Below, piece by piece: positions 1 through 9,960 of a DNA stretch of 64,000 nt. This stretch comes from Ruegeria arenilitoris (GTDB lineage: Bacteria; Pseudomonadota; Alphaproteobacteria; Rhodobacterales; Rhodobacteraceae): positions 558,001 to 622,000 of the forward strand of contig NZ_WQHX01000002.1 in the NCBI RefSeq assembly GCF_013035425.1, in the 5' to 3' direction. Numbering within the stretch: the stretch's first letter is position 1; each line of letters begins with the position of its first letter. Made by a program: the position numbers and the translations under genes. Under the pieces are notes generated by a model. That model was not told where the DNA came from. It made no database searches and saw only the letters and a program-made list of their open reading frames with translations.

Positions 1-468
1 CGGTGTCCAATTAGCCAAACCGATCTTGCCGCCTCTGCGGCATACACGCAGCATCTCTTGGGCGGCGGCATCTTGGTCGGCGGTGAACATTACGCCGAAA
101 GTCGACATGACAACATCAAACGAACCAGCGTCGAAAGGCAGGTTTTCGGCATCGGCTTCTCGGAAATCAACATCGGCATTCTCAGCTTCGGCGCGCGCAG
201 AACCTGCACGTAATAGACTGGGAACATAGTCGGTGGACACAACGTTGCAGTGTCGCCTTGCCGCGGCCAAAGTGGCGTTGCCATTTCCAGCGGCGACGTC
301 CAATACTCGTGCATCAGGGCGGAGATCCAACGCTTCGGCCAGATTTTCCCCTACAATCTGAAGGGTTGTACCCACAGCTGCATAATCTCCTGAAGACCAA
401 GTCGCGTGTTGCTTAGCTTTTATAGCGGCAAGATCGAGTGCTGTGGTTTCGACTTCAGCGACGTGCAT
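1..468 (-). CDS. SAM-dependent methyltransferase, partial (UbiE-like)
   Basis: This is the N-terminal 156 codons of a class I SAM-dependent methyltransferase; the gene continues past the left edge. The SAM-binding glycine loop reads VLDVAAGNGNATLA at residues 55-68, followed by the acidic ribose-binding residue at the end of VVSTD (about residue 80) and DAENLPFDAGSFDVV at 106-120, which is typical of Methyltransf_11/UbiE proteins. The ATG at 466-468 is preceded by AGGGAG at good spacing, so this start is well supported. The methyl acceptor cannot be told from this part of the protein, and nothing next to it points to ubiquinone synthesis. Confidence 0.85.
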   Translation of the reverse strand, partial: MHVAEVETTALDLAAIKAKQHATWSSGDYAAVGTTLQIVGENLAEALDLRPDARVLDVAAGNGNATLAAARRHCNVVSTDYVPSLLRAGSARAEAENADVDFREADAENLPFDAGSFDVVMSTFGVMFTADQDAAAQEMLRVCRRGGKIGLANWTP

Positions 469-778
469 GTGAGTCTCCCTTCCCAAATCGTTCCTCTCTC
501 AACAAATGCCGTAGGGGCAGGAACAGTGCTTGAAGAGAATCTGGAGAATTTGTGGAGACGCGTGAAGAATAGCTAGAATTTACATAAACTGTCGTCGGAG
601 CACGGCAGACAGCTGAACGTTCTGGTGACAAGGCCCTGGCATCGTGAGTTAGTTTTCTCTGAAAAGTGTCGGCGCAAGCTATACGCAATCACCCGCGGAT
701 TCCTATGCGGGGTCAGCGTGGTACGTGGATGCATCAAACCAAGCTAATGCTCATGCCCTATGCTTAAATGACTAGGTC
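469..778. other. Intergenic region with no recognised gene
   Basis: About 310 bases lie between the methyltransferase start and the amidohydrolase stop, both on the minus strand, so the region should hold the methyltransferase promoter and the end of the amidohydrolase transcript. A weak hairpin (CCCGC paired with GCGGG near 691-715) is visible without a clear U tract. No open reading frame here resembles a known protein. Confidence 0.5.
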
Positions 779-2671
779 TCAATCCACGTATAAGGGATCA
801 AATCGCTTTGACTGGTCTTCGCCCCAATTCGCCAGAACCGCCTCTGCCCAATCACGTTCTGCCGTGGCGCGATCTTCAAGGACGCCATGGACACGACAAA
901 GGAACAACTGGGAATCGTCTATTGCATTGGCTTGGGCGAACCAGTCCTGAGGGGCAGTTTTGACAGGCGAAAGCTCTGCTATAATTGTTGCTGTCGGCGT
1001 TAAAGGCTCAAGGAACGCTTCGTCATCGGTTATATCCTCGATCAAGGTCGGGCGTGCGCCTCCGCTGTCGATGGCAAAGGTGTTCAACCATTGCTCGCGC
1101 GAAGCAGGCTCAAAGCGGCCCTGTTCCTCTTGTGGAAAGCGGATTGCCTGACCTGGATAGACATCCTTTTGCACAACGCTGTCTCTTACAACAATTTGTC
1201 CGTTTACCAGCACGAACGGAATGCCGGTTGACGGTAAGCCATTGCTTCCATTGCTATATGTCGCTTGTTCTCTAACATTCTCAGGATCAAAGATCGTGAT
1301 ATCCGCAACCATTCCTTCTTGCATCCGGCCGCGGACTTTCATGGCTTGCAATCCGGTGTCGCCGAGAAACTTAGCGTGGTAATAGCTGAGCTGTGCCAGC
1401 GTAAAGATAAGCGGAACATCGTTTTCACGCCCCAGTCGCAGAACGGTGGCATGTGTGCCCGCGGACCTTGGGTGACCTGCATAATCTTCGTACGGAGAAT
1501 CCCACGTCAGAGGCTCGCCTTTGGAATTAAGACTGGGCATTCCATCCCCCGAGACACCAAAACCCGGAATCTTGATCCAGTCCAAAAGCCATTGTTCCCT
1601 AGGTGGGCTGAACGCAATCAGCGTTCGCCCCGGCTCATTCGCGGCAAATTCTTCGAATTCCTCACGAGTCACATAGCGGTCAAGTTGAGGGTCAAAAATA
1701 GTCTCTTCATATTTGTATCCCATGTTGTCTTCCCAATTCGAGGGAGCAACAATCGAAGCGCCGTAATTTCCCGATCCTGCCGTCCACGGATAATAGCTGG
1801 ACCATACGTTGTACCCCTTGGCGCGGGCCAACTGCATCTTTTCCTGGTTTTCCCACCATCCATAATCGTTGTCGTGGTGAATATGCAGCGGCGCATCCAG
1901 AACCATCGCGTTTACCAAGAGTTCATTTACACCAGTTTGGGTTTCCGTCGGCGTAGAGGCACTTGGGTGAAAACGATGATGCGCAGATGTAAGACGTCCG
2001 TATCTGGCCGCAATCTTCTGGGCTTCTAGCATTTCGTAAGTCGTAATACCTTCTCTGGCATAACCAATTGTGGACCCAACGCCGATTGCCCCTTGCCGCA
2101 GACCTTCGTCAAGAATCTGCGTAATTTGGTTCATCTGATCCAAAGAACTTTTGGTGACTGACCAGCCGTCAACGCCATCTTCGGCAGCTTTTGCTCGATG
2201 CACTGACAATGTCAGCGGCATGGACACATCAGGACCTTCTAGAGCCATTTCGTCATGGATACGCATCCGCGCATATTCTTGGCCAACGACAGTACCAAAA
2301 TTTGCCTGCGTCGCCCCTTCCCTCTTTGCGTACCACTCGTCGATATTCAACGCCCCAAGCTCAAAATCCATTTGAGTGGTCACACCATCCCGCAGGTTAA
2401 CCTTTATTCCCCAAGGGTCGAGACCGTGTTGTTCAAGATCGATGAACCCGGGGGCAACGACGTGCCCAGTCGCATCAATCGCTTCGTCGCCCTCTATTTG
2501 TTGGTCGGTGATCTCAACAATCCATCCTCCTGATATTCCGACGTTGGCGACGGCATCAAAATTCGTTTCAGGGTCCATAACGCGACCATTCAAGATGACG
2601 ATGTCGTAAGTTTGTGCAATCGGCGCCGTCGCAAAGGCCGAAAATGCTATTGCAAGAAACCCTATTCGCAT
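779..2671 (-). CDS. Exported D-aminoacylase-like amidohydrolase
   Basis: This 630-residue member of the amidohydrolase superfamily is closest in layout to N-acyl-D-amino-acid deacylases (COG3653). The first 19-20 residues form a Sec-type signal peptide, so it should act in the periplasm. The N-terminal beta-sandwich strand (YDIVILNGRVMDPET), the PGFID motif at 74-78 and the C-terminal GMVADITIFDPENV segment fit the family. The usual metal motif HxH after GFID reads LEQH here: the first histidine is missing, with Glu80 near it and His82 kept. The usual GNCG bridging cysteine region reads DFELG, so a glutamate may take its place (inference). Later histidines (SAHHRFH, HIHHD) and a late aspartate (GVSGDG) are present. 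The real substrate is unknown. The ATG has AGGGAGG upstream. Confidence 0.8.
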   Translation of the reverse strand: MRIGFLAIAFSAFATAPIAQTYDIVILNGRVMDPETNFDAVANVGISGGWIVEITDQQIEGDEAIDATGHVVAPGFIDLEQHGLDPWGIKVNLRDGVTTQMDFELGALNIDEWYAKREGATQANFGTVVGQEYARMRIHDEMALEGPDVSMPLTLSVHRAKAAEDGVDGWSVTKSSLDQMNQITQILDEGLRQGAIGVGSTIGYAREGITTYEMLEAQKIAARYGRLTSAHHRFHPSASTPTETQTGVNELLVNAMVLDAPLHIHHDNDYGWWENQEKMQLARAKGYNVWSSYYPWTAGSGNYGASIVAPSNWEDNMGYKYEETIFDPQLDRYVTREEFEEFAANEPGRTLIAFSPPREQWLLDWIKIPGFGVSGDGMPSLNSKGEPLTWDSPYEDYAGHPRSAGTHATVLRLGRENDVPLIFTLAQLSYYHAKFLGDTGLQAMKVRGRMQEGMVADITIFDPENVREQATYSNGSNGLPSTGIPFVLVNGQIVVRDSVVQKDVYPGQAIRFPQEEQGRFEPASREQWLNTFAIDSGGARPTLIEDITDDEAFLEPLTPTATIIAELSPVKTAPQDWFAQANAIDDSQLFLCRVHGVLEDRATAERDWAEAVLANWGEDQSKRFDPLYVD

Positions 2672-2777
2672 CAGATGGTCCTCCCTTTGCAGAACGATAA
2701 CTAGTATTCAAATTCATGCAACTCTGTCGGATTGAACCATGTTTGGTCCAAGAAATATTCACACCGTTTTGCCTTGG

Positions 2778-2787
2778 CTGTTCTGAT
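2778..2787 (+). promoter_or_regulatory. Tor-box-like decamer, copy 1
   Basis: CTGTTCTGAT matches the E. coli TorR recognition decamer CTGTTCATAT at 8 of 10 positions. A sister copy lies at 2855-2864 in the same orientation. A single 8/10 match is weak, but the two copies share nine of ten bases and lie upstream of torE. Whether alphaproteobacterial regulators use this sequence is not known to me. Confidence 0.3.
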
Positions 2788-2809
2788 GGCAGGGCGCCGC
2801 TAGGCTTCT

Positions 2810-2827
2810 CCAAAGAAGGTTCTTTGG
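2810..2827. promoter_or_regulatory. Perfect 8-bp-arm palindrome upstream of torE
   Basis: CCAAAGAA and TTCTTTGG form perfect inverted arms around a two-base GG spacer, located between the two Tor-box-like decamers. It could be an operator for a dimeric regulator. About one such palindrome is expected by chance in 64 kb, so only its position makes it noteworthy. Confidence 0.3.
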
Positions 2828-2854
2828 TCGGCTCAGCCCTGACATAATAAAGAA

Positions 2855-2864
2855 CTGTTCTCAT
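2855..2864 (+). promoter_or_regulatory. Tor-box-like decamer, copy 2
   Basis: CTGTTCTCAT is the second Tor-box-like decamer, 77 bases downstream of the first and about 200 bases upstream of the torE start. It matches the E. coli TorR box at 8 of 10 positions. Confidence 0.3.
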
Positions 2865-3065
2865 GCTGAGCTGTGCCAGAGGGGACCTCAATTCTCTTTG
2901 CAAGCTCCAAAGGACGAAACGGAATCTGCTGTCGACGCGATGAAAACACCACTTTCTGCTCTGCCTCATACGTGCGTCATTCTGCCGCGACTTATCTGTC
3001 TTTAGGGTATTCAGATGGTGGTAACATTGGCCTGAGATTACAATCTTAAAGCAGGCGATGTGATT

Positions 3066-3239
3066 ATGTCAGATCAATCCGTCAGCAGATCAAAAGGTAC
3101 AGCCCGGCGTGAATGGCTGTCCTTCCTATTTATTACGTTGATTTTACTGCCCGGGATTACAGTCCTTGGTGTCGGGGTGTATGGATTTACCGTCTGGCTC
3201 CTTCAAATGATCTATGGGCCACCAACCGGATCTCTGTAA
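3066..3239 (+). CDS. torE: TorE/NapE-family small membrane protein
   Basis: A 57-residue protein with the sequence hallmark of the TorE/NapE family: RREWLSFLF near residues 14-22, one hydrophobic helix to about residue 47, then a GPP turn close to the C-terminus. It would sit in the inner membrane. The family is consistently encoded at the head of tor or nap operons, and its biochemical role is not settled. The gene ends 31 bases before torC and is the first gene of the operon. It is easily overlooked because of its length. Confidence 0.88.
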   Translation: MSDQSVSRSKGTARREWLSFLFITLILLPGITVLGVGVYGFTVWLLQMIYGPPTGSL

Positions 3240-3270
3240 AACCCGGAAATGAACCGAGGAGCACGTTAAA

Positions 3271-4458
3271 ATGTCTCTGAAGTCCACGTTATCATCATTC
3301 TGGAACACAGTTTCGCGCCCTGCGACGACAATTAGTCTTGGCGTTATCAGTCTCGGGGGGTTCATCACCGGGATCATTTTCTGGGGTGGTTTCAATACCG
3401 CTATGGAGTTCACGAACACTGAAGAATTCTGCGTTTCCTGCCACGCAATGCGCGACAACGTATACGTAGAACTTCAATCTACGGTCCATTGGGAAAACCG
3501 AACCGGTGTGTGCGCCACCTGCCCGGATTGCCATGTGCCCCACGAATGGACCAACAAGGTCGCAAGAAAAATGCAGGCGTCCAAGGAAGTGTGGGCGGCA
3601 GTGTTCGGAACCATTAACACTCGTGAAAAATTCGAAGCCCGCCGCGCGGAACTGGCCAAGCATGAATGGGCGCGTTTAGAAGCCAATAACTCGCTCGAGT
3701 GTAGAAATTGCCATGACTACGACAGCATGGACTGGAACGCCATGTCTGCCAAAGCGCGTTTCTATATGGAGCCAGCTGCGGCGCTGGATACAGGCTGTAT
3801 CGAGTGCCATAAAGGGATAGCTCATCACCTTCCTGACAATGTTGCCGTCGGTAGCCCGGCAATGGCCAAGCTGGAAAACAAGGCAAACTCAGGCAGTTTA
3901 TCTGTTGGCAAGGACTACTTCGCAATTCGGGATATCCCTGTTTTCGACAGCGCAGACGGTACGGAGCCAGTAGGGAATCTGACCCTTGGTGCCGCCATCG
4001 AAGTGCTGGATGAAAACAATAATCGAGTTCAGTTCGCGCTTAAGGCTTGGCGAAAGGACAAGGGTTTTGGCCGGGTGATTTTCGACGAATTCGGGCACAA
4101 CATCAGAGTTGCAATCCTTTCCAAGGACACTGCTCAGGACGCCAGCCTTGTCGAGGTATCTGCACCACAAACCGACGAAGCAACCGGGCTGGACTGGGCA
4201 CCAGTTACCGTTACGCTTTGGTCAGACAAACAGGGATTTGTGGATGAGATCGACGAGCTTTGGAACGTAGCTGAAGAAAGCTACACAGCCAATTGCTCCA
4301 CCTGTCACGCTCAACCTGACCCTGATCACTTCGGTACCAATTCCTGGCCCGCGCAATTCAATGGCATGGTCGGGTTCACCAACATGGATGAAGCACAAGC
4401 CAATCTGGTTTTGACCTACCTGCAGAAACATTCCGCAGACTATAGCGGCTCGCACTGA
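3271..4458 (+). CDS. torC: Pentaheme c-type cytochrome TorC
   Basis: This 395-residue NapC/NirT-family quinol dehydrogenase would pass electrons from the membrane quinol pool to periplasmic TorA. A single N-terminal anchor helix spans about residues 18-42. Four CxxCH heme motifs follow in the NapC-like half (Cys54, Cys84, Cys144 and Cys176 as first cysteines), and a fifth, CSTCH, starts at Cys342 in the C-terminal domain. That 4+1 layout separates TorC from tetraheme NapC. Cys81 also precedes the second motif (CATCPDCH). An AGGAG-like ribosome site precedes the ATG, and torA follows 11 bases after the stop. Confidence 0.95.
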   Translation: MSLKSTLSSFWNTVSRPATTISLGVISLGGFITGIIFWGGFNTAMEFTNTEEFCVSCHAMRDNVYVELQSTVHWENRTGVCATCPDCHVPHEWTNKVARKMQASKEVWAAVFGTINTREKFEARRAELAKHEWARLEANNSLECRNCHDYDSMDWNAMSAKARFYMEPAAALDTGCIECHKGIAHHLPDNVAVGSPAMAKLENKANSGSLSVGKDYFAIRDIPVFDSADGTEPVGNLTLGAAIEVLDENNNRVQFALKAWRKDKGFGRVIFDEFGHNIRVAILSKDTAQDASLVEVSAPQTDEATGLDWAPVTVTLWSDKQGFVDEIDELWNVAEESYTANCSTCHAQPDPDHFGTNSWPAQFNGMVGFTNMDEAQANLVLTYLQKHSADYSGSH

Positions 4459-4469
4459 GGGGGACACCA

Positions 4470-6935
4470 ATGTCAACGCGCCGTGAATTTTTGAAAAGCT
4501 CCGGGGCGGCAGGACTGTCCGCAGTTCTGGGCCCAAGCCTCCTTCAGCCGACTACGGCTCGAGCTGAGAAACTGACGTCTGTCGGCAGCTGGAAAACGAC
4601 AGGCTCGCATTGGGGCGCGATCGAAGCCCTGGTCAAAGGTGGACAGGTGGCCGAAGTGCGACCGCTGGCGGATGACCCGCATCCGACAGATATGATCAAC
4701 GGAATCAAAGACCTGATCTATTCCCCTTCCCGCGTGCGTTACCCTATGGCTCGGGCTGAATGGCTCGACAATCGGAAAGATGCCGACCGAACGACAAGAG
4801 GCGACAACCGCTTTGTTCGCCTGACGTGGGATGAGGCCCTTGATCTTTTCTTTAAAGAAATGGAGCGTGTGCAGATTTCGCACGGGCCTTCGGGTCTTTA
4901 TGCCGGGGCTACTGGCTGGCGCCAAACCGGACAGTTCCACTCTTGCATAAATCACATGAACCGCGCTGTCTCAATGTATGGCGGGTACGTCAAAAAAGCA
5001 GGCGATTATTCTACCGGTGCAGGTCAGACTATCCTACCTTATGTGCTTGGTTCTACAGAAGTTTACTCACAGGGAACCAGTTGGCCATTGATTCTGGAAA
5101 ACGCCAAAAACATCATTTTCTGGGCAAACGACCCACTAAAGAATCTGCAAGTTGGATGGACATGTGAAACACATGAGCCTTTTGAATATTTCGATCAATT
5201 GAAGGACAAAATAGCCGCTGGTGATATCCGAGCAATAAGCGTCGATCCGGTTCGCACCAAAACGCAAAAACACATCGGGGCTGAACAACTCTATATCAAT
5301 CCAATGACGGATGTCGCCTTCATGCTAGCGCTCGCACACACGCTGTATTCCGAAGGCCTGCATGACGAAGAGTTCCTTAGTATATACACCCTCGGGTTTG
5401 AGCCTTTCATGGCTTATGTTATGGGCGAAGCGGAGGACGGCGTCGAAAAGACACCTGAATGGGCTGCGCCAATTTGCGGTGTTCCAGTTGATACGATCAA
5501 AGAATTTGCGCGATTACTTGCGTCAGATCGCACGCAACTCATCTTTGGATGGTCAGTTCAGCGACAACAGCACGGAGAACAGCCATACTGGATGGGTGCG
5601 ATTATAGCCGCCATGCTGGGTCAGATCGGACTGCCGGGTGGCGGGATCAGCTATTCTCATCACTACAGCGGTATAGGCGTGCCAACTTCGGGTGCCAGTA
5701 TGCCCGGTGCATTTCCTCTCAACCTGGATATCGGCGTGAATCCTGTGCGCTCGGACGACAATTTTCTGGGCGCCAGCAGCACAATCCCTGTCGCGCGATG
5801 GATTGATTGCTTGATGAACCCCGGGGGCACTGTGGAGCACAACGGGCACACGGTCACATACCCTGACATCCGAATGGCTATATTCACCGGCTGCAATCCG
5901 TTCCACCATCACCAAGACCACAACAAGATGCGCGTAGCAATCCAAAAGCTGGAAACCATTGTTGCCATTGATTATGCATGGACAGCCACCTGCAGGCACG
6001 CTGATTTGGTTTTGCCAGCGTGTACTCAATTCGAACGCAATGATATCGACAGCTACGGATCCTATTCCCGTTCTGGCGTGATTGCGATGAAGAGGTTAGT
6101 TGACCCTTTATTCCACTCGAAAACTGATTTTGAGATCTTTTCGCTGTTCTGCCGACGCTTTGGCCGTGAAACGGAATACACGCGTGGGTGGGACGAAATG
6201 GAGTGGATCGAAAGCCTTTACGAAACGACCCGCAGTGCCAACGAAGGAAGCTTTGAGATGCCTTCTTTCGAAGAATTTTGGGAAAATGGGATTGTTCGAT
6301 TTGAAAGAGGCGAACCATGGGTGCGCCATGCAGATTTCCGCGAAGACCCGGAAATCAATGCTCTTGGAACCCCTTCTGGTTTCATCGAAATCTCCAGCCG
6401 AACTATTGGCAATTTCGGATACGATGACTGTGGAGAACATCCGAAATGGATGGAAAAGATCGAACGCTCGCACGGTGGGCCAGGGTCCGACAAGTTTCCG
6501 CTTTGGTTACAATCTTGCCACCCGGATCAACGTCTTCATTCGCAGATGTGCGAGAGCGATCCTTACCGAGCGACCTACGCCGTGCAAGACAGGGAGCCTG
6601 TTTACGTAAATCCTTACGACGCTGCTGAACGAGGGATCGAAAACGGGGATATCGTGCGCGTTTTCAACGATCGCGGCCAATTGTTGGCTGGTGCGGTCCT
6701 GAGCGACGATTACCCAAGGGGCGTAATCCGAATTTACGAGGGAGCCTGGTACGGCCCCGTCGACGCAACACCCGGCTCGCTCGACACGTACGGTGACCCA
6801 AATACGGTAACTTTAGATGTCGGAGCATCAAAACTGTCGCAAGCAACATCGGCCAACACTTGTATTGTTGAGATAGAGAAATTCGAAGGCGACGTACCCG
6901 CTGTTACAGCCTTTGGCGGACCGAACACTGTATGA
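4470..6935 (+). CDS. torA: Trimethylamine N-oxide reductase, catalytic subunit
   Basis: An 821-residue periplasmic molybdoenzyme of the DMSO reductase family that reduces TMAO to trimethylamine as the terminal step of anaerobic respiration. The start carries a twin-arginine signal (STRREFLKS, residues 2-10) ending near ARA at 30-32, so the folded enzyme is Tat-exported. Ser181 in GDYST aligns with the serine that ligates molybdenum in the family, and Trp150 with the active-site Trp116 of Rhodobacter DMSO reductase. Thr148 stands where DMSO reductases have Tyr114, a difference associated with TMAO rather than DMSO specificity. No N-terminal Fe-S cysteine motif is present, as expected. torD overlaps the stop by four bases. 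Confidence 0.95.
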   Translation: MSTRREFLKSSGAAGLSAVLGPSLLQPTTARAEKLTSVGSWKTTGSHWGAIEALVKGGQVAEVRPLADDPHPTDMINGIKDLIYSPSRVRYPMARAEWLDNRKDADRTTRGDNRFVRLTWDEALDLFFKEMERVQISHGPSGLYAGATGWRQTGQFHSCINHMNRAVSMYGGYVKKAGDYSTGAGQTILPYVLGSTEVYSQGTSWPLILENAKNIIFWANDPLKNLQVGWTCETHEPFEYFDQLKDKIAAGDIRAISVDPVRTKTQKHIGAEQLYINPMTDVAFMLALAHTLYSEGLHDEEFLSIYTLGFEPFMAYVMGEAEDGVEKTPEWAAPICGVPVDTIKEFARLLASDRTQLIFGWSVQRQQHGEQPYWMGAIIAAMLGQIGLPGGGISYSHHYSGIGVPTSGASMPGAFPLNLDIGVNPVRSDDNFLGASSTIPVARWIDCLMNPGGTVEHNGHTVTYPDIRMAIFTGCNPFHHHQDHNKMRVAIQKLETIVAIDYAWTATCRHADLVLPACTQFERNDIDSYGSYSRSGVIAMKRLVDPLFHSKTDFEIFSLFCRRFGRETEYTRGWDEMEWIESLYETTRSANEGSFEMPSFEEFWENGIVRFERGEPWVRHADFREDPEINALGTPSGFIEISSRTIGNFGYDDCGEHPKWMEKIERSHGGPGSDKFPLWLQSCHPDQRLHSQMCESDPYRATYAVQDREPVYVNPYDAAERGIENGDIVRVFNDRGQLLAGAVLSDDYPRGVIRIYEGAWYGPVDATPGSLDTYGDPNTVTLDVGASKLSQATSANTCIVEIEKFEGDVPAVTAFGGPNTV

Positions 6936-7513
6936 CTAAGCATTCCCCGGAACTGATACGTTTCTTGTCTACCATGTTTGCCCGTGAACTTGACGAAGCG
7001 ACCATCTGTGCATGTTTTGACGGGGTTGCGGACGCGTTACTTTCTGAAGTGGCCGGAGCTCACAATCTATTAGATGAAATGAAAACGTGGTCCGATCCCC
7101 GGAAAACCAAAAGGGATCTCGCAATCAGTTACGCCAGCTTATTTCTTACCGGTGGCAAAGACTCTGCACCGCTCTATGCGTCGGCGTGGCAAGGAGATGG
7201 GGCGCTTATGTCTACCCCCCATTCAAAGATGCAGTCGCTTTTGCAGCAATCCGGCCAAGAAGTTGCTCTCAATTTCTCTGAACCAGCAGATCATCTGGCC
7301 ATAATCCTGGAATACCTAGCGATGTGTTTGGAACAAAAACCTGACACAATGGATCCAGCTGTATTTGCCTCTGAGTTTATCTTGCCTTGGTACAAAGGGT
7401 TTTCTGCCAAGGTTCAAAGTCATCGTTGGGTTGCACCGTTTTACTCGTACCTCGTGACGCTGACTGAGGCTTTTGTGGTGGAATGCGCCGCTGCGCAAAC
7501 AGCAAAGACATAG
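6932..7513 (+). CDS. torD: TorD-family maturation chaperone
   Basis: A 193-residue cytoplasmic chaperone that binds TorA and its Tat signal until the molybdenum cofactor is inserted. The all-helical family pattern is visible: [20 protein letters not shown] around residues 65-90 corresponds to the conserved loop of TorD/DmsD proteins, followed by the EYLA helix. The ATGA overlap with torA shows translational coupling, which fits the partnership. It is the last gene of the torECAD operon; no two-component regulator genes follow. Confidence 0.92.
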   Translation: MTKHSPELIRFLSTMFARELDEATICACFDGVADALLSEVAGAHNLLDEMKTWSDPRKTKRDLAISYASLFLTGGKDSAPLYASAWQGDGALMSTPHSKMQSLLQQSGQEVALNFSEPADHLAIILEYLAMCLEQKPDTMDPAVFASEFILPWYKGFSAKVQSHRWVAPFYSYLVTLTEAFVVECAAAQTAKT

Positions 7514-7686
7514 GTGCCCTCTGTGCGTGATCGCAAGTTGGCCTTGACCGAAAGAGATTACGCATTGAACGAAATTCCCAATAAGTCTGAAACTGAGACC
7601 CGCACCTGTATTCGGACGGCACAATATTTGAAACAACCTGCCCTTGGACGCTCGTTTTTAAGCATAATGAACCTATCCTTCTGAGG

Positions 7687-9222
7687 ATGGAGACGGTCAA
7701 CAAAATACAGCCAGAGCCAAAACTGATCGTGATTTTGGGCGACCAGCTATCGAAGGATATCGCTGCTCTGCGTGCTGCAGATCAAAAAAGGGACATTGTG
7801 TTGTTTGCCGAAGTCATGGCCGAAGCGCGATATGTCCCGCATCACCAGAAAAAGATCGCGTTTGTGCTGTCCGCAATGCGCCACTTTGCCGAAGAGCTTA
7901 AGTCTCTGGGTTGGAGTGTTCGATACGTGCGCTTGGATGATCCTGAGAATACAAACAGCTTGGCCGGAGAAATTGCTCGTGCTCAGAACGAACTGAAAAT
8001 TGCTCGAGCGTTTGTAACCGAGCCCGGAGAATTCAGGTTGTCCCAAGCGTTTACAAACTGTGCTGGATTGGCCGTTCTACCAGATGACCGTTTTCTCGTA
8101 AGTCATCAGGAGTTTCGCGATTGGGCAGAGGGACGAAAACAACTGCGGATGGAATATTTCTATCGCGAGATACGTCGCAAAACAGGGTTGTTGATGTCAG
8201 GAAACGAACCTGAAGGTGGGCGATGGAACTATGACTCTGACAATCGTAAGCCCGCCAACCCGGATCTGTTCATGCCTCAACCAATGCAGTTTAAGCCAGA
8301 CCAAACAACCAGGGACGTTTTGCAGCTGGTCGAGGACAACTTTGGCGAAAACTTTGGATCCCTTCACCCCTTTTGGTTTGCCGTCACGCGGAATGACGCA
8401 AAAATGGCATTGGAGCATTTTGTCAATGTCGCCCTGCCCCAGTTTGGCGACTATCAGGATGCAATGTTGTCCAACGAGCCGTTTCTATATCATTCTGTTC
8501 TGGCGCAATACTTGAACACAGGGCTGCTGTCTCCGATGGAGATTTGTCGCCGGGTTGAGCGAGCGTATTACGAAGGTAATGCCCCATTGAACGCGGCAGA
8601 AGGGTTCATCCGGCAGATAATCGGGTGGCGAGAATTTGTTCGTGGCATCTATTGGCTGCGAATGCCGGGCTATACGCAAGAGAACTATTTTAACGCCAAA
8701 CGCCCTCTGCCAACCTTTTACTGGACAGGTGAAACTGACATGGCGTGCATGGCCGCTGCGATTGCGCAGACGCGCGACGAAGCTTACGCCCACCACATCC
8801 AAAGACTTATGGTTACGGGCAACTTTGCCTTGCTGGCGGGAATAGATCCAGCCGAAGTACATGAATGGTATTTGGCTGTTTACGCGGATGCCTATGAATG
8901 GGTCGAAGCGCCCAACGTGATCGGCATGAGCCAGTTTGCAGACGGCGGGCTTCTTGGGTCAAAGCCCTACGCGGCAAGCGGGAATTACATAAACAAAATG
9001 TCGGATTATTGCGCTACGTGCCGGTATGATGTGAAAGGGAAAACCGGCGAAAACGCATGCCCATTCAACCCGCTATATTGGGATTTTCTGCAGCGCAATT
9101 CGGATAATCTGCGAGACAACCCACGTCTGGGAAATGTTTACAGAACTTGGGATCGAATGTCGGAAGCAAAACAAAGCGAATATTTGGAAAGTGCAAAAAA
9201 GGTGCTGGAAAGCATTAACTAA
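7687..9222 (+). CDS. phrB: FeS-type bacterial cryptochrome/photolyase (PhrB-like)
   Basis: A 511-residue member of the iron-sulfur bacterial cryptochrome and photolyase family, whose characterised members repair (6-4) photoproducts (PhrB) or regulate pigment genes (CryB). The N-terminus (KLIVILGDQLS) is the typical antenna-domain start. Four cysteines for a [4Fe-4S] cluster are visible: one in ETDMACMAAA, two in YCATC and one in NACPF. The FAD-domain segment AHHIQRLMVTGNFALL is strongly family-like. GAGG lies directly against the ATG, too close for an ideal ribosome site, so the exact start is less certain. tspO lies nearby, a pairing common in light-responsive alphaproteobacteria. Confidence 0.93.
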   Translation: METVNKIQPEPKLIVILGDQLSKDIAALRAADQKRDIVLFAEVMAEARYVPHHQKKIAFVLSAMRHFAEELKSLGWSVRYVRLDDPENTNSLAGEIARAQNELKIARAFVTEPGEFRLSQAFTNCAGLAVLPDDRFLVSHQEFRDWAEGRKQLRMEYFYREIRRKTGLLMSGNEPEGGRWNYDSDNRKPANPDLFMPQPMQFKPDQTTRDVLQLVEDNFGENFGSLHPFWFAVTRNDAKMALEHFVNVALPQFGDYQDAMLSNEPFLYHSVLAQYLNTGLLSPMEICRRVERAYYEGNAPLNAAEGFIRQIIGWREFVRGIYWLRMPGYTQENYFNAKRPLPTFYWTGETDMACMAAAIAQTRDEAYAHHIQRLMVTGNFALLAGIDPAEVHEWYLAVYADAYEWVEAPNVIGMSQFADGGLLGSKPYAASGNYINKMSDYCATCRYDVKGKTGENACPFNPLYWDFLQRNSDNLRDNPRLGNVYRTWDRMSEAKQSEYLESAKKVLESIN

Positions 9223-9431
9223 GCTCCATTAGTATATAAAAAATAATAATTTTTTTCGCCTTCGCCATCCACTCCACGTCGCTGGATTGGATCGTTGTTT
9301 CAATATCAGGGTTTAAAGGCATACTTAGCAGCATGATTAAGTGATTTCCGTGTCGTCTCATCAATACTGATCCTGAAACACGTCTTGGCCGTAACTCAAA
9401 TACAAATCTATAAAATTACAGGATGAAAGTA

Positions 9432-9944
9432 ATGGGCTCATTATTAATATCCCGGACGGCTTTTTTAGCTGTCTTTGCTCTTGCTGCAACCGCAGCTTCG
9501 GCTGATTTGCAAGTGAGTTTTTTAGAAGGTGCCCCAAAGGACCGCTTCAACATCAAAAACACGGGTAATTGCAATATCACAGAGTCGACCCTGCGGCTTG
9601 ATCTCGGAACGTCAAAAGGGGCGCTGATATTTGACGTTACGTCCAACGGCGCAGGCGTAGAAGTTTCTCAGCCCTTCGAACTAGTGGAGGGAAGCGCCAT
9701 CTTAAAAGGCGAACCAAAAGTGACAGATGGCATGTCAGGGATCGATTTGCTCATAGGGAATATGCCTCCGGGAGCATTGGTTTCGTTTACGATCGACGTT
9801 GATGATACATTGGGAGGCCGGGAAATCACTGTCACCGGCGCCGAGATCGAAGGCGCAACAATATCATTCACCGGCAATGATCAAATCGCCGCGGGTGTCT
9901 TTTCATCGCAGTCCAAGGCCGAAATTGCGATAAAAGGCTGTTGA
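9432..9944 (+). CDS. Secreted protein of unknown function
   Basis: A small protein (170 residues from this start) not recognised from sequence. A Sec signal peptide is clear, with a hydrophobic stretch (FLAVFALAATAASA) and cleavage after ASA. The mature part is rich in beta-prone, hydrophilic sequence with two cysteines (GNCN early, KGC at the very end) that could form a disulfide. A start nine bases upstream (9423) is possible, but AGGA lies directly against it and is correctly spaced only for the ATG at 9432. It stands between the photolyase and tspO with no evidence of co-transcription. Confidence 0.75.
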   Translation: MGSLLISRTAFLAVFALAATAASADLQVSFLEGAPKDRFNIKNTGNCNITESTLRLDLGTSKGALIFDVTSNGAGVEVSQPFELVEGSAILKGEPKVTDGMSGIDLLIGNMPPGALVSFTIDVDDTLGGREITVTGAEIEGATISFTGNDQIAAGVFSSQSKAEIAIKGC

Positions 9945-9960
9945 TGGCGGGAGTGGCTCG

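Larger units (their letters stand above)
2672..3065. promoter_or_regulatory. Divergent promoter region between amidohydrolase and torE
   Basis: This 394-base gap separates the minus-strand amidohydrolase from the plus-strand tor operon and must carry both promoters. It contains two CTGTTCTSAT direct repeats (2778-2787 and 2855-2864), each 8/10 to the E. coli TorR box CTGTTCATAT, and a palindrome (2810-2827) between them. No torS, torT or torR gene is in the window. I saw no convincing FNR-type TTGAT-N4-ATCAA site. Confidence 0.45.

Noticed and set aside
1265..2029. A 254-codon open frame on the plus strand opposite the amidohydrolase
   Set aside because: No family resemblance and basic, low-quality composition; it is the antisense shadow of a strongly coding minus-strand gene.
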